A DNA stretch of 64,000 nucleotides from Bacteroidia bacterium (GTDB lineage Bacteria > Bacteroidota > Ignavibacteria > SZUA-365), in NCBI GenBank assembly GCA_027493955.1, contig JAOSJT010000001.1:1285131-1349130 (forward strand), in the 5' to 3' direction. Of this stretch, positions 44,428-53,814 are shown one piece after another. Both the position numbers and the translations under genes were made by a program. Numbering within the stretch: the first letter of the stretch is position 1; each line of letters opens with the position of its first letter. The notes under the pieces were generated by a model that did not search any database, had not been told where the DNA came from, and saw nothing but the letters and a program-made list of their open reading frames with translations.

Positions 44428-44826
44428 ATGTCCGACAACAGCACACGCAACCTTCTCGTCGGTTTCCTCTCCGGCGCCGTCGTCGGTGGAATCATCGCCC
44501 TGCTCTACGCCCCGAAACCGGGGAAAGAACTGCGCGGAGATCTCCGTCGCAAAGGCGGCGAAATCGCGGAGGACATCGAGGAGTATCTTCAGGAAGCGCA
44601 GGACAAGGCCCGCACCATCATCAATGAAGGGAAGGAGCGTTCCTCCGCCCTCATCACCGATGCGAAGCGGAAAGCCGAAACCCTGCTCAAGGACGCCGAG
44701 CATATCATGACCGACGCCCGCAGCCGCATGACACAGGAAAGCGGCAGAATCAAAACCGCCGTCAAAGCGGGCGTGGACGCCTACAAGGACGAACGCGACA
44801 AAGAGAGCGAGGCGCCGGCCTCCTGA
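44428..44826 (+). CDS. YtxH-domain protein
   Basis: The 132-residue protein begins with a membrane or hairpin segment (NLLVGFLSGAVVGGIIALLY) followed by APKPGKELRGDLRRKGGEIA, the YtxH/gas vesicle-like motif, and a long charged coiled coil. YtxH proteins are general-stress proteins in Bacillus; the role here is unknown. The ATG has AAGGAG upstream (44418-44423). A terminator at 44848-44889 follows directly, but the next gene continues in the same direction. Confidence 0.85.
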   Translation: MSDNSTRNLLVGFLSGAVVGGIIALLYAPKPGKELRGDLRRKGGEIAEDIEEYLQEAQDKARTIINEGKERSSALITDAKRKAETLLKDAEHIMTDARSRMTQESGRIKTAVKAGVDAYKDERDKESEAPAS

Positions 44827-44847
44827 TCCCGCATCCAACCGACGTAC

Positions 44848-44889
44848 GAGGGCGGCGCGCAACGGATACCATCCACAGCCGCCGCCCTC
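44848..44889 (+). terminator. Rho-independent terminator after the YtxH-like gene
   Basis: The 10-bp stem GAGGGCGGCG/CGCCGCCCTC has a 22-base loop and is followed by CTTTTTG. It may partly separate the downstream DUF948-UbiA-DUF362 genes. Confidence 0.8.
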
Positions 44890-44921
44890 CTTTTTGTTTC
44901 CGACTACACGGAGGCCGCACG

Positions 44922-45314
44922 ATGGACGTTATTCAAAATCTTCTCTGGATTGTATTGCTCGCGGGCGGCATCGCTCTCGTGGTCGTCCTCATCATGGTGC
45001 TGCTGCGGCTCAAGAGCAGCATCGAACTGCTGCTGCAGGAGGTGCAGCGCTTCGGGGATCGCACCGAACCCATACTCGAAAAACTCGAGAAGGTGGCAGT
45101 GAAGACCGAAGAAGCCCTCGAAATGATCACGGAAAACCGCGAGGCGCTTTCCGAAGCCACAGGGTACATACGCAAAGTCGCGGCCAACATCTATCGCATC
45201 GAAAACGCCTTGCAGGAGCAGATCGAACCGTCGGTCATGGCCCTTGCGCGACGCCTTAGCGGTGTCCGCCGCGGCATTGAAACCTTTCTCGACGTTCTGC
45301 GGAGACGTGCATGA
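44922..45314 (+). CDS. DUF948-like membrane-anchored coiled-coil protein
   Basis: The 130-residue protein has one N-terminal membrane helix (about 5-30, LLWIVLLAGGIALVVVLIMV) followed by a coiled coil (SSIELLLQEVQRFGDRTEPI and on). It looks like the DUF948/YoxC class often found with YtxH genes, as here. Its stop overlaps the UbiA-family start by 4 bp (ATGA). Function is unknown, though the pair may act together as an envelope stress module. Confidence 0.8.
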   Translation: MDVIQNLLWIVLLAGGIALVVVLIMVLLRLKSSIELLLQEVQRFGDRTEPILEKLEKVAVKTEEALEMITENREALSEATGYIRKVAANIYRIENALQEQIEPSVMALARRLSGVRRGIETFLDVLRRRA

Positions 45315-46219
45315 AGACGCAAAGCGTCACGGTCGCACGGGGCAACGCTGTGACCCTGCTCATCCGGACCATGCGTCCGCGGCAGTGGGTAAAAAATCTC
45401 TTCGTATTCTCGCCGCTGTTGTTCTCGCGCCATCTTTTCGATACGTCGATACTCGCGCTCTCGCTTGTCGGCTTCGCGCTGTTTTCCCTGACCGCGAGCA
45501 CCATTTATATCATCAACGACATCATCGATGCGGAAACAGATCGCCTGCATCCGGTCAAGCGACTGCGTCCCCTGGCATCAGGGGCACTGTCCACCGTTGT
45601 GGCGGGAACGGCGGCCGGTGTGATCGGTTTTACCGCCGTCGCACTGTCGTTCGCGATACACACGCGATTCGGCGTGGTGATTCTCGCGTATCTGGTGATG
45701 AACATCGTGTATTCCCTGTTCCTGAAGCGCGCGGTCATCATTGACGTCATGACCATCGCGGCGTCTTTCGTTTTGCGTATCGCCGCGGGAGCGGTGATCA
45801 TTTCCGTTCCGATGTCGGAGTGGCTGTTGATCTGTACATCCCTGCTGGCACTGTTTCTTGGATTCAGCAAGCGCAGACACGAGATCACGGTGCTCGAAGA
45901 AGACGCGCACATCCATCGGCCGGTGCTGCTCGAGTACAACACCTACTTTCTCGATCAGATGACCTCGCTGGTCACAGCATCCACTCTCATCTGTTACATT
46001 CTGTACACCGTCTCCCCCGAAACGGTGGACAAATTCGGCTCGAAGAATTTGCTCCTGACCGTTCCCTTCGTCCTGTATGGTCTGTTCCGTTATCTGTATC
46101 TGGTGCACAAGCGCAACACGGGCGGCGATCCGACGGCTGAGTTGCTGAGCGATACACCGTTGATACTGAACATCGCGCTCTGGGCCGCTTCTGTAGTCAT
46201 AATCATTTACATGCGCTGA
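45311..46219 (+). CDS. UbiA-family prenyltransferase (decaprenyl-phosphate phosphoribosyltransferase-like)
   Basis: The 302-residue membrane protein has RPRQWVKNLFVFSPLLFS, the first Asp motif in YIINDIIDAETDRLHPVKRL, and a second motif region GFSKRRHEI. This subtype is like the DPPR synthase Rv3806c group, which moves phosphoribose onto polyprenyl phosphate. About eight membrane helices are evident. The ATGA overlap with the previous gene fixes the start. Whether decaprenyl phosphate or another polyprenyl phosphate is used cannot be told. Confidence 0.85.
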   Translation: MKTQSVTVARGNAVTLLIRTMRPRQWVKNLFVFSPLLFSRHLFDTSILALSLVGFALFSLTASTIYIINDIIDAETDRLHPVKRLRPLASGALSTVVAGTAAGVIGFTAVALSFAIHTRFGVVILAYLVMNIVYSLFLKRAVIIDVMTIAASFVLRIAAGAVIISVPMSEWLLICTSLLALFLGFSKRRHEITVLEEDAHIHRPVLLEYNTYFLDQMTSLVTASTLICYILYTVSPETVDKFGSKNLLLTVPFVLYGLFRYLYLVHKRNTGGDPTAELLSDTPLILNIALWAASVVIIIYMR

Positions 46220-46224
46220 TCCTC

Positions 46225-47331
46225 ATGAAAAGTAAAGTCGCCGTTCTGCATACGACACCCGAGACCGTCCTCGACGATTATGTGCGCCTGGCCGAATTGG
46301 CCGGCATGGACACAGTACTCGACCCCTCCGCCACGACCATCCTCAAGGATAACATCTCCTGGCATTTTCCCTTTCCCGGAGCCAACACGACACCGTGGCA
46401 GCTCGAAGCCACCGTGCTGGCCCTCCGTAAGCATGGCTTCGGCGACATCACCTGCGTACAAAACAAAACAGTCGTGACGGACGCCTTCAAGGGTGAGGAT
46501 TTGAACGGCTACGTACCCATTTTCAAGAAATACGACATCCCCGTCCTCTTCAATTTCAAGGAAGAGGACATGACCTGGGTACGCTACGAGCCCAAAGCCG
46601 ACATGCTCGTCCTGCCGAAAATTTACCCCGAAGGGATTTTTATTCCGGAATACTTTTTCGGGAAAAACATCATCCACCTGCCGACGGTGAAGTGTCACAT
46701 TTACACCACGACCACGGGCGCGATGAAAAACGCCTTCGGGGGCTTGCTCAACACCAAGCGCCATTACACGCATTCATGGATCCATGAAACGCTGGTGGAC
46801 CTTCTGGCAATACAGAAGGAAATTCACGCCGGCCTGTTCGCCTTCATGGATGGAACAACAGCGGGCAACGGTCCCGGTCCGCGTACCATGTACCCCGAAA
46901 TCAAGAACGTCATCCTGGCCAGCGATGATCAGGTCGCCATCGACGCTGTCGCGGCGAAAATGATGGGCTTCGATCCGCTGGCGGAGCTTCGGTATGTGCG
47001 ATTGGCGCATGACCGCGGGCTCGGCATCGGCGATGTCCGCGACATCGAAATCGTGGGCGACGACATCAGCAACGAGCGCTGGGGCTTCGAGGTGGGTGAC
47101 AACGGCGCAAGCCGCGTCGGCGATATCATGTGGTTCGGACCCCTCAAGGGCTTGCAGAAGCTTTTCTTCCACACGCCGCTCGTGCATGCGTTTGTGGCCG
47201 GCTCTGAAATCTATCATGATTACTACCGCTGGCCGCTGAAGGACAAGCGAACATTCGAGAACTGGCTCGCCTCCACAACATGGGGCGCGCTGTTCAATGA
47301 GTACCGCCGGAAGGGAACGCTCGCGGATTGA
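46225..47331 (+). CDS. DUF362-domain protein
   Basis: The 368-residue protein shows the DUF362 pattern: KDNISWHFPFPGANTTPWQL, then NIIHLPTVKCHIYTTTTGAM and KNAFGGLLN, and DDQVAIDAVAAKMMGFDP. There is no ferredoxin-like cysteine cluster, unlike many DUF362 proteins, so it is the cysteine-free form. Function is unknown. It is 5 bp after the UbiA-family gene and ends the plus-strand operon, 47 bp before a terminator. Confidence 0.85.
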   Translation: MKSKVAVLHTTPETVLDDYVRLAELAGMDTVLDPSATTILKDNISWHFPFPGANTTPWQLEATVLALRKHGFGDITCVQNKTVVTDAFKGEDLNGYVPIFKKYDIPVLFNFKEEDMTWVRYEPKADMLVLPKIYPEGIFIPEYFFGKNIIHLPTVKCHIYTTTTGAMKNAFGGLLNTKRHYTHSWIHETLVDLLAIQKEIHAGLFAFMDGTTAGNGPGPRTMYPEIKNVILASDDQVAIDAVAAKMMGFDPLAELRYVRLAHDRGLGIGDVRDIEIVGDDISNERWGFEVGDNGASRVGDIMWFGPLKGLQKLFFHTPLVHAFVAGSEIYHDYYRWPLKDKRTFENWLASTTWGALFNEYRRKGTLAD

Positions 47332-47378
47332 GTTGCCGGCACACCGACCGTGCGCACGGCGGTGTCACGAATACAGGT

Positions 47379-47400
47379 ATGCCCCCTTGTCTGGGGGCAT
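47379..47400 (+). terminator. Rho-independent terminator of the sppA-DUF362 operon
   Basis: The 8-bp stem ATGCCCCC/GGGGGCAT has a 6-base loop and is followed by TTTCTTT. It stands between the convergent DUF362 and REC-kinase genes. Confidence 0.85.
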
Positions 47401-47436
47401 TTTCTTTGAGAACAAGGCACGTGCGGGTGATGGTCT

Positions 47437-48531
47437 CTATGCGAGCTGCAATGTAAACGTAAACGTACTGCCCCTCCCGGGTTCGGACGCGACGGACAAT
47501 TTCTGCCCGTGCATCGCGATGAGCTCTCTGCACAGAATCAACCCCAGCCCGGTCCCTTTTTCCTTTTCCGTTCCGGGAATACTGTGCGAATTCGTTATTT
47601 CGAACAGCGTCGCCCGCACCGCTTCATCCATACCGATACCACTGTCAATGACGGAAATCGTCGCCGTATTCTCGCCCGCCTGACACTGCACATCCACAAT
47701 GATGGTGCCGCCCCGGGGCGTGTACTTCACGGCGTTCTGCACGAGATTACGCAACACCGTGGAGATCATCTGCGGATCTGCAAGAACGGATACCGATGTG
47801 TCTCCGCTCGCAACGAATTGGATATCTTTCCGAGCCGCCTGTGTGTGCAGAATGGACCAGATTCCCTCGAGAATTTCCTGAAACGCTATGGCTGTGGGAG
47901 TGTAGGTGATGGTACCAAGTTGAATGCGCGACCATTCGAGAAGGTTTTCCAACAGGCGGTAGACGCCGCGCCCGGTGTTGCGCATTTCCGACAACAACGG
48001 TTTGACTTCCTCCACATCAACCTCACCGAGATTGTCGGAGAGATATTCAGCGATGCTCATGAAACTGCCGAGCGGGCCCCGAAGGTCATGCGCGATGATG
48101 GAGAAAAACTTGTCCTTGTCGCGAAGAGCCTTCGCGAGTTCCTGCTTCGAGCGCTGCAACTCGAGGTGCGTCCGCACGCGGGCGAGGAGTTCCGGACGGC
48201 TGAACGGCTTCGTGATATAGTCCACAGCACCCAGTTCGAAGCCGCGGACGATGTCCTCCGTGTCCGTCTTCGCGGTGACGAAAATAATCGGGATCTGGCT
48301 CGTACGTTCTTGCTGTTTTATCAGACGGCAGGTTTCATATCCGTCAATGCCCGGCATCATGATATCGAGAAGAATCAGTTCCGGCGTCACGTTTTCAAGA
48401 ATGGACATCGCCTGCATACCGCTGGTGGCCACCGCGACATCGTAGTCGGCTTCACGCAGGAAATTCCCGAGAATCTGAATATTCTTGGTAACGTCGTCAA
48501 CGACGAGAATGAGATCGCGTGTCCTGTTCAT
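47437..48531 (-). CDS. REC-histidine kinase hybrid without output domain
   Basis: The 364-residue protein has an N-terminal receiver with Asp in LILLDIMMPGIDG and Lys in YITKPFSRPE, a linker, HisKA with IIAHDLRGPLGSFMSIAEYL and an HATPase with NLVQNAVKYTP, DSGIGMDE, GTGLGLILCRE and GRGSTFTF. No membrane helix is present. It starts 30 bp after the stop of the propeller sensor kinase and is likely its partner. Its layout is close to the REC-kinase at 28497-29792, so both may serve as relay points between sensor kinases and unseen regulators. Confidence 0.9.
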   Translation of the reverse strand: MNRTRDLILVVDDVTKNIQILGNFLREADYDVAVATSGMQAMSILENVTPELILLDIMMPGIDGYETCRLIKQQERTSQIPIIFVTAKTDTEDIVRGFELGAVDYITKPFSRPELLARVRTHLELQRSKQELAKALRDKDKFFSIIAHDLRGPLGSFMSIAEYLSDNLGEVDVEEVKPLLSEMRNTGRGVYRLLENLLEWSRIQLGTITYTPTAIAFQEILEGIWSILHTQAARKDIQFVASGDTSVSVLADPQMISTVLRNLVQNAVKYTPRGGTIIVDVQCQAGENTATISVIDSGIGMDEAVRATLFEITNSHSIPGTEKEKGTGLGLILCRELIAMHGQKLSVASEPGRGSTFTFTLQLA

Positions 48532-48561
48532 CTGTCTGAATGGGCCCGGAGGTGTCTCAGT

Positions 48562-51500
48562 TTAACCTTCGTTGGAGCGTGTGGCAAGTTGCCGCAGTTT
48601 GCGGTATTCCTGCTCGAAACTTTGTAATGTATGGGGCAAATTGTCCATATCAAAACTATTTACCTCCCGCAGAAGGGTATTTGTCCAATCCTCGAAGAAC
48701 CGGCACCCCAGTTCCTCCCCCACCGCCTGAATCGTCAGGGCGAAGCGCTCAATTTCCTGAAGTACGAAACGGCTTCGTATCTGCTCCCAGGTTTCATAGT
48801 GTTTGCTCTCGATTCTTTCAAGCATTGCGCTGCACGCGGCGAGATCGTCGTCGAGCATCACGGTGGATGGCTGCGGCAGCGCTTCGGCAACGGTTTCTCC
48901 CTGATCGCTGACGGTGTCGGTGCGCTGTGCGCCGCTATCGGAAGCGATTTCGACATCAGGAAGTAATACGCGGAATGTGCTGCCCTTTCCGACCTCGCTT
49001 CTGACATCGATATGACCGTGCATCATGCGCACCAGACGGTTGGAGATGGCGAGCCCCAGGCCGGTCCCGCCGCTTTGTCTGTCGCGTGCGCTCGGTCCTT
49101 GCTGAAAAGGTTCGAAGATTTTTTCGATCACCGCGGGTGGAATACCGCTCCCCGTATCCATGATGGAGAACTCGACGGTACAATGCGAACTCTGCCGATG
49201 CAGCATTGCGGCATGTATGGTGATGGAACCGCGTTCGGTGAACTTGACCGCATTGCCGACGAGATTCAGCAGAATCTGCCTCAACCGCACATCATCGATG
49301 ATGAGCTCCACCGGCAGGGCGTCATCAACAATGGCGTAGAAGCTGATGTTCCGCTTTTTTACATTCCACTGAAAAATACGTTGTACCTCGTTGACCAGCG
49401 CGCGAATATTCGTCGGTTTGTACACGAGTTCCAGCCGTCCCGCTTCGATGCGGGAGAGGTCAAGAATGTCGTTGATGAGTTGCAGCAGAGTGTTGCCGCT
49501 TATGGCGATGGAATCGAGGTATTCCCTGCTGCCGTCGTCCTTGATCCGATCCTGAAGAAGTTCCGTGAATCCCAGGATGGCGTTCATCGGTGTCCGAATT
49601 TCGTGACTCATATGCGCGAGAAATTCGCTCTTGACCGCGTTGGCCCGGTAGGCCTCCTCTTCGGCGCGACGACGATGCTCGATCTCGTGCAAGAGTTGTT
49701 CGTTCATGCGGGTAAGCCGTGCAGTGCGCTCGTCAATGAGCAGGGCCAGCTTGCGTTCCTGTATGCGATGCGACGCGATGCGCCAGCGAAACACGGCAAA
49801 GACAACTGCGCCCAGCAGCAGAATACCCAGAATGCGGAACCAGACCGTCTCATATAAGGCCGGACGCACATTCAGGTACAGGATCATTTTATCGGGATTC
49901 CAGACACCATCGTTGTTCGAGCCCTGAACGAGCAGTGTGTAAAAACCGGGCTCCAGACCGATCAGTGAGAGATCGCGGGAGGATCCGAGATTCTGCCAGT
50001 CGGCATGTACCCCGTCGATCTGGTAGCGGTAACGGTTTTCACCGGGACGAATAAAATTCAATGCGGCGAAGGTCAGGTAGGTCTGATTCTCCGTCGCGGG
50101 AATAACCAGGGTATCACCCGAAATAATCTGGTAGCGCAGCGCCCTGTCACCGATCTTGCACGCCGTCACCACAAGCGGCGGCACGTAGGAATTGTTCTGT
50201 ATCATCCCGGGATGGAAATGCGTGACGCCGGCGACTCCTCCAAAAAGCATTTCTCCGTCCGTTGTCCGATAAAAGGCGGCGGCGTTGAATTCGTTTCCCT
50301 GAAGTCCGTCTTCCGCATCGTAGGTTGCGGTCACCCCCCGCTCCGGATGGAAGCGCGCAAGTCCGTAATTGGTACTGAGCCAGAATTGTCCGTCATCGTC
50401 TTCCAGAATGCCGTAGATCACGTCGTTCGGAAGCCCGTCACGGGTGGTGTATGTTGTAAAAACCCCTTTCGATGGATCGTAGGAACTCAATCCCCTTCCG
50501 GTGCCGGCCCAGACGTTCCCGCCGCGGTCAATGTGTATGCAATAGACGCTGTTGGAAGGCAGCGAGGTGGGATCCATTGGATCATGCGACAACAGGGTGC
50601 CATGTCCGTGCTGCGGATCCATGATCATGAGTCCGGAGCGATCGAGAGCAATGTACACCCACCCTCGTTCGTCCTGACGAATGTCCCGCACAATATCGCG
50701 CGCACCGCTGGTACGCACGAGCGGAGAGATCTGCAGGTAGCGCACGGTCAGGGATTTCGCATCCACAATGGAAATCCCGGACTCTGTCCCCACCCAGAGC
50801 GAGCCGTCTCGTGTCCGGGTCATTTTGGAAATGATGCCCCCCACTATCCCCTGCGACCCCCTGGTACGGAAGCGGCCAAGTTTTCCGCTTTTCATCTCCA
50901 TGGTGTATATGCCGTCCCCTTCCGTCCCGAGCAGCAGCACCCCCGGCGTGCGGGGATGCGGATGGATGGTGTAAATGCTGTTGACGAAACCTCCCGGCAG
51001 ACCCGGACGACGATAATCACGGGAAAGTTGTGAAATGACTCTGACTCTGCCTTCGCGGTCAACACTGTTCAATCCGCCGTATCCTCCGATCCAAATATGA
51101 TCCTGCGTATCAACGTACAACGCCCGCACGCTCTCGAAGGACAACGAGTACGGACCCAGCCCGCGCTCATGGATCAATCCGAAAGGCTTGATGGATGGTG
51201 CCGTATAACTCAGACCACGCCCGTTGCTTCCGATCCATACGATGCCGCTTCGATCCTCGAACAGGGCGCGGATGCCATCGGTGCCCAGACTGCTGGCGCG
51301 TCCGGACTGCTGTACAAAGCGGTGCACGACACGGCTGCGCGTATCGAACATCAGCATCCCCGACGCTTCCGATCCGCACCAGATCCGCCCGCGTCTGTCC
51401 AGCAACATGGTGTTGGGTCTGACGAATTGCTTCCCCTGCAGCGACGAGTAGCTGTCCGTCACATCTTCCCATCTCATCGTTTTCAACGAAAGTTTCGCGA

Positions 51501-52275
51501 TACCACCGGACAGCGTGCCTACCCACAGAATCGAATCGCCGGCGAGAACAGCGCTGGTGACCAGCGAGTCCGATCCGTGTCTGAAAACCGGACGAATGAC
51601 CGTCCCCTTTCCGGTGGTCATGTCGAAGAGGTTCATCCCTGCCCCATGCGCGACAAGCCAGAGGTAACGGCTGCCGCTGGGGAGAATCCCGTGAATATCG
51701 TTGCTCGCCACCCCGCTGCCGCGTCCGGCGGCATAACTGTACTGTCGCCATGTCCCGGTTTGCGGAGTATAGCGATGCAATCCGCTGCCATGTGTCGCAA
51801 CCCAAAGTCGGCCGGTGTTGTCCACGTGCAAGGCGGCGATGCCATCGCGATAATACGAAACCTGTGAATCGAATCGTGTCGAATGCCTGGTAAATTTCCC
51901 GGACCTCGGATCACGGGAAAATATACCCTCATCCGTACCAATCCATAACGTATTTGCAGCATCCACCGCCAGGGCGACAATGCGGCCACTCCCGAGACTG
52001 GAGGAATCCTTTCCGTCTGGTCGGTATACGACAAAGCGATAACCGTCGTAGCGATTCAGTCCGTCCGCAGTGCCGAACCATAGATAACCGCTCTTGTCCT
52101 GCACTATCGCTTTGACGAGACCTTGAGACAAGCCCTGCTCCACGCGAAGCTGCTCGAACTGCAGCTCATTCAGTCGCTGCGCGTCGCCCCTGACGGGATG
52201 CACGATGACCAACAGAATGATGAGCACCGGTATTGTCATCACTTGCGGGATGTGACTGAAGAAAGGGGCTTTCAT
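48562..52275 (-). CDS. Two-component propeller sensor histidine kinase
   Basis: The 1237-residue protein has a signal peptide (MTIPVLIILLVIVHPVRGDA region), a beta-propeller of about fourteen Reg_prop-like repeats (for example GYLWFGTADGLNRYDGYRFV), a Y_Y_Y domain (NRYRYQIDGVHADWQNLG), a membrane helix (ILGILLLGAVVFAVFRW), a coiled coil, HisKA with AHMSHEIRTPMNAILGFTEL and an HATPase with NLVGNAVKFTE, DTGSGIPPA, GGTGLGLAIS. The C-terminal 120 residues are helical and could be an Hpt-like domain, but no clear HxxKG is seen. I chose the ATG at 52275 because the signal peptide begins there; a frame from 52452 overlaps the next gene. Such hybrids often sense extracellular polysaccharides in Bacteroidota, but the HTH output domain is missing. 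Confidence 0.9.
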   Translation of the reverse strand: MKAPFFSHIPQVMTIPVLIILLVIVHPVRGDAQRLNELQFEQLRVEQGLSQGLVKAIVQDKSGYLWFGTADGLNRYDGYRFVVYRPDGKDSSSLGSGRIVALAVDAANTLWIGTDEGIFSRDPRSGKFTRHSTRFDSQVSYYRDGIAALHVDNTGRLWVATHGSGLHRYTPQTGTWRQYSYAAGRGSGVASNDIHGILPSGSRYLWLVAHGAGMNLFDMTTGKGTVIRPVFRHGSDSLVTSAVLAGDSILWVGTLSGGIAKLSLKTMRWEDVTDSYSSLQGKQFVRPNTMLLDRRGRIWCGSEASGMLMFDTRSRVVHRFVQQSGRASSLGTDGIRALFEDRSGIVWIGSNGRGLSYTAPSIKPFGLIHERGLGPYSLSFESVRALYVDTQDHIWIGGYGGLNSVDREGRVRVISQLSRDYRRPGLPGGFVNSIYTIHPHPRTPGVLLLGTEGDGIYTMEMKSGKLGRFRTRGSQGIVGGIISKMTRTRDGSLWVGTESGISIVDAKSLTVRYLQISPLVRTSGARDIVRDIRQDERGWVYIALDRSGLMIMDPQHGHGTLLSHDPMDPTSLPSNSVYCIHIDRGGNVWAGTGRGLSSYDPSKGVFTTYTTRDGLPNDVIYGILEDDDGQFWLSTNYGLARFHPERGVTATYDAEDGLQGNEFNAAAFYRTTDGEMLFGGVAGVTHFHPGMIQNNSYVPPLVVTACKIGDRALRYQIISGDTLVIPATENQTYLTFAALNFIRPGENRYRYQIDGVHADWQNLGSSRDLSLIGLEPGFYTLLVQGSNNDGVWNPDKMILYLNVRPALYETVWFRILGILLLGAVVFAVFRWRIASHRIQERKLALLIDERTARLTRMNEQLLHEIEHRRRAEEEAYRANAVKSEFLAHMSHEIRTPMNAILGFTELLQDRIKDDGSREYLDSIAISGNTLLQLINDILDLSRIEAGRLELVYKPTNIRALVNEVQRIFQWNVKKRNISFYAIVDDALPVELIIDDVRLRQILLNLVGNAVKFTERGSITIHAAMLHRQSSHCTVEFSIMDTGSGIPPAVIEKIFEPFQQGPSARDRQSGGTGLGLAISNRLVRMMHGHIDVRSEVGKGSTFRVLLPDVEIASDSGAQRTDTVSDQGETVAEALPQPSTVMLDDDLAACSAMLERIESKHYETWEQIRSRFVLQEIERFALTIQAVGEELGCRFFEDWTNTLLREVNSFDMDNLPHTLQSFEQEYRKLRQLATRSNEG

Positions 52276-52403
52276 TCGGACTGGGCCAACACGAGTGCAT
52301 CCTTCGATGAGGTATACGGTCAAAATATCACGAAACAGATCGGGAACAAACAGCAAGAGCGGGGACAGTCCCGCTCTCGCCGCATTCCGAAAGCTGCGGA
52401 ATG

Positions 52404-53771
52404 TCACACGATCATACTTTTCATGAAATCCCTCGCCGAGAAATCCTGACAACGGAAAATGATATCCTTCTTCGCCGCCTGCGCTTCGGGCGAAAGCAGT
52501 TTGGCGGACAGAGCGTTGAACTTGTTCTCGAGATCCTCCATGCTCATAGGCTCACGCGGATCGCCCTTCGGATACTCGAGGTACTCGCTGAACTCCCGTC
52601 CGTCCGTGGTGCGAACAAGCACGCGCGAGGGTTGCTTGGCCGGGAACATCTTCTCGAATTCCTCCGACGCTTCCCCCTTGATTTTGTCTATCACTTCCCA
52701 GATTCGCGGATCTTTCAGTTTCTCTTCGGAGAAGGACTGCGTCGTCACCTTGTGGTCCACCAGCGCGGCGGCAAGGCAGTACGGCAGGGAGTGATCGGCC
52801 GTTTCACGGGAATCCGGGCGGTACTTGTGCGGATCGAAGAGAATATCACACGCGCGGGCAATGGTCGTCACCCGTACTTCCTGAATCTGATCATAGGAGA
52901 TGTTGTTTTCCGTTACAGCTTTCAGTGCGCAGGTGATATGTGTGTGCGTGAGGGCCTCGGTCGGGAAGGCCTTCATACTGCACTCAAGAATCTTGAAGGA
53001 ATCGCCCAGGCCGCCAAGTAGTTTATCCAGGTTCCAGTCGGGACCGTACACGTCCATAAACCCTTCCTTGCCCTCGTAGACGGCCTCGGTACCAGTGTAC
53101 CCGCGTTGAGCCATCAACGCTGCGAACACCCCCGTCTGCGTGGCCATGGGGTCCACGGTGTTTTTCATCATGGTAAGCTTGCCGGCGGTGGGACAGCCGA
53201 TGGTATGATTATGGCAGCCGTTGATGCCGATGGCGTTCACCATCTGATCGACCGTGAGTCCGAGCACCTTGCCCGCGACAATGGGCGAGACGAACTGCGT
53301 GAGCGTCGCGTGATGCCATTTACGCTCGCGCACGCCGGGTACCGCAAATTCACAGAGGCGTTGCTCGAATTCATAGGCGAGCACGATTGCGGTGATGACA
53401 TCCTTCATCGACGCGTTGACCTTTTCGCCGACAGACAGCGCCGCCGGGATGATGTCCGACGGATGCGACGGATCTTCCTTCCAGTAAATGTCATTGAAAT
53501 CCAGTGCGCGGATCATCAGCGAATTGACGAGTGTGGCGTTTACGGCGGGCATTTTGTCCCCGAAACCCAGCAGGGTTGCTTCCCCTTCGCCACCCATTTC
53601 GAGATAGATATCCCGAATGATGTTGACATCCCGGGTGTGCGATGCGCCGTACGCACAGCCGATAGAGTCATACAGGTAGCGATGCACTTCGTGAACGACG
53701 CGTTCGGGCAGATCATCGTATGTGAGATTGACGGCGAATTCCGCGATGCGACGTGAAATGGATGTCTCCAT
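52404..53771 (-). CDS. MmgE/PrpD-family protein
   Basis: The 455-residue protein shows the family pattern: YDSIGCAYGASHTRDVNIIR, then SHPSDIIPAALSVGEKVNAS and NHTIGCPTAGKLTMMKNTVD. Members include 2-methylcitrate dehydratase and cis-aconitate decarboxylase. It starts 43 bp after the homoaconitase-like gene with AGGAAG upstream and is last in the lut operon. Pairing with an aconitase-type enzyme suggests dehydration, isomerisation or decarboxylation of a tricarboxylic acid, but the substrate is unknown. No citrate synthase or lyase of the methylcitrate cycle is nearby. Confidence 0.88.
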   Translation of the reverse strand: METSISRRIAEFAVNLTYDDLPERVVHEVHRYLYDSIGCAYGASHTRDVNIIRDIYLEMGGEGEATLLGFGDKMPAVNATLVNSLMIRALDFNDIYWKEDPSHPSDIIPAALSVGEKVNASMKDVITAIVLAYEFEQRLCEFAVPGVRERKWHHATLTQFVSPIVAGKVLGLTVDQMVNAIGINGCHNHTIGCPTAGKLTMMKNTVDPMATQTGVFAALMAQRGYTGTEAVYEGKEGFMDVYGPDWNLDKLLGGLGDSFKILECSMKAFPTEALTHTHITCALKAVTENNISYDQIQEVRVTTIARACDILFDPHKYRPDSRETADHSLPYCLAAALVDHKVTTQSFSEEKLKDPRIWEVIDKIKGEASEEFEKMFPAKQPSRVLVRTTDGREFSEYLEYPKGDPREPMSMEDLENKFNALSAKLLSPEAQAAKKDIIFRCQDFSARDFMKSMIV

Positions 53772-53814
53772 GATGCTTCCTGGTCAGTAAATGAATTGAC
53801 AAAGTTACGACTGT

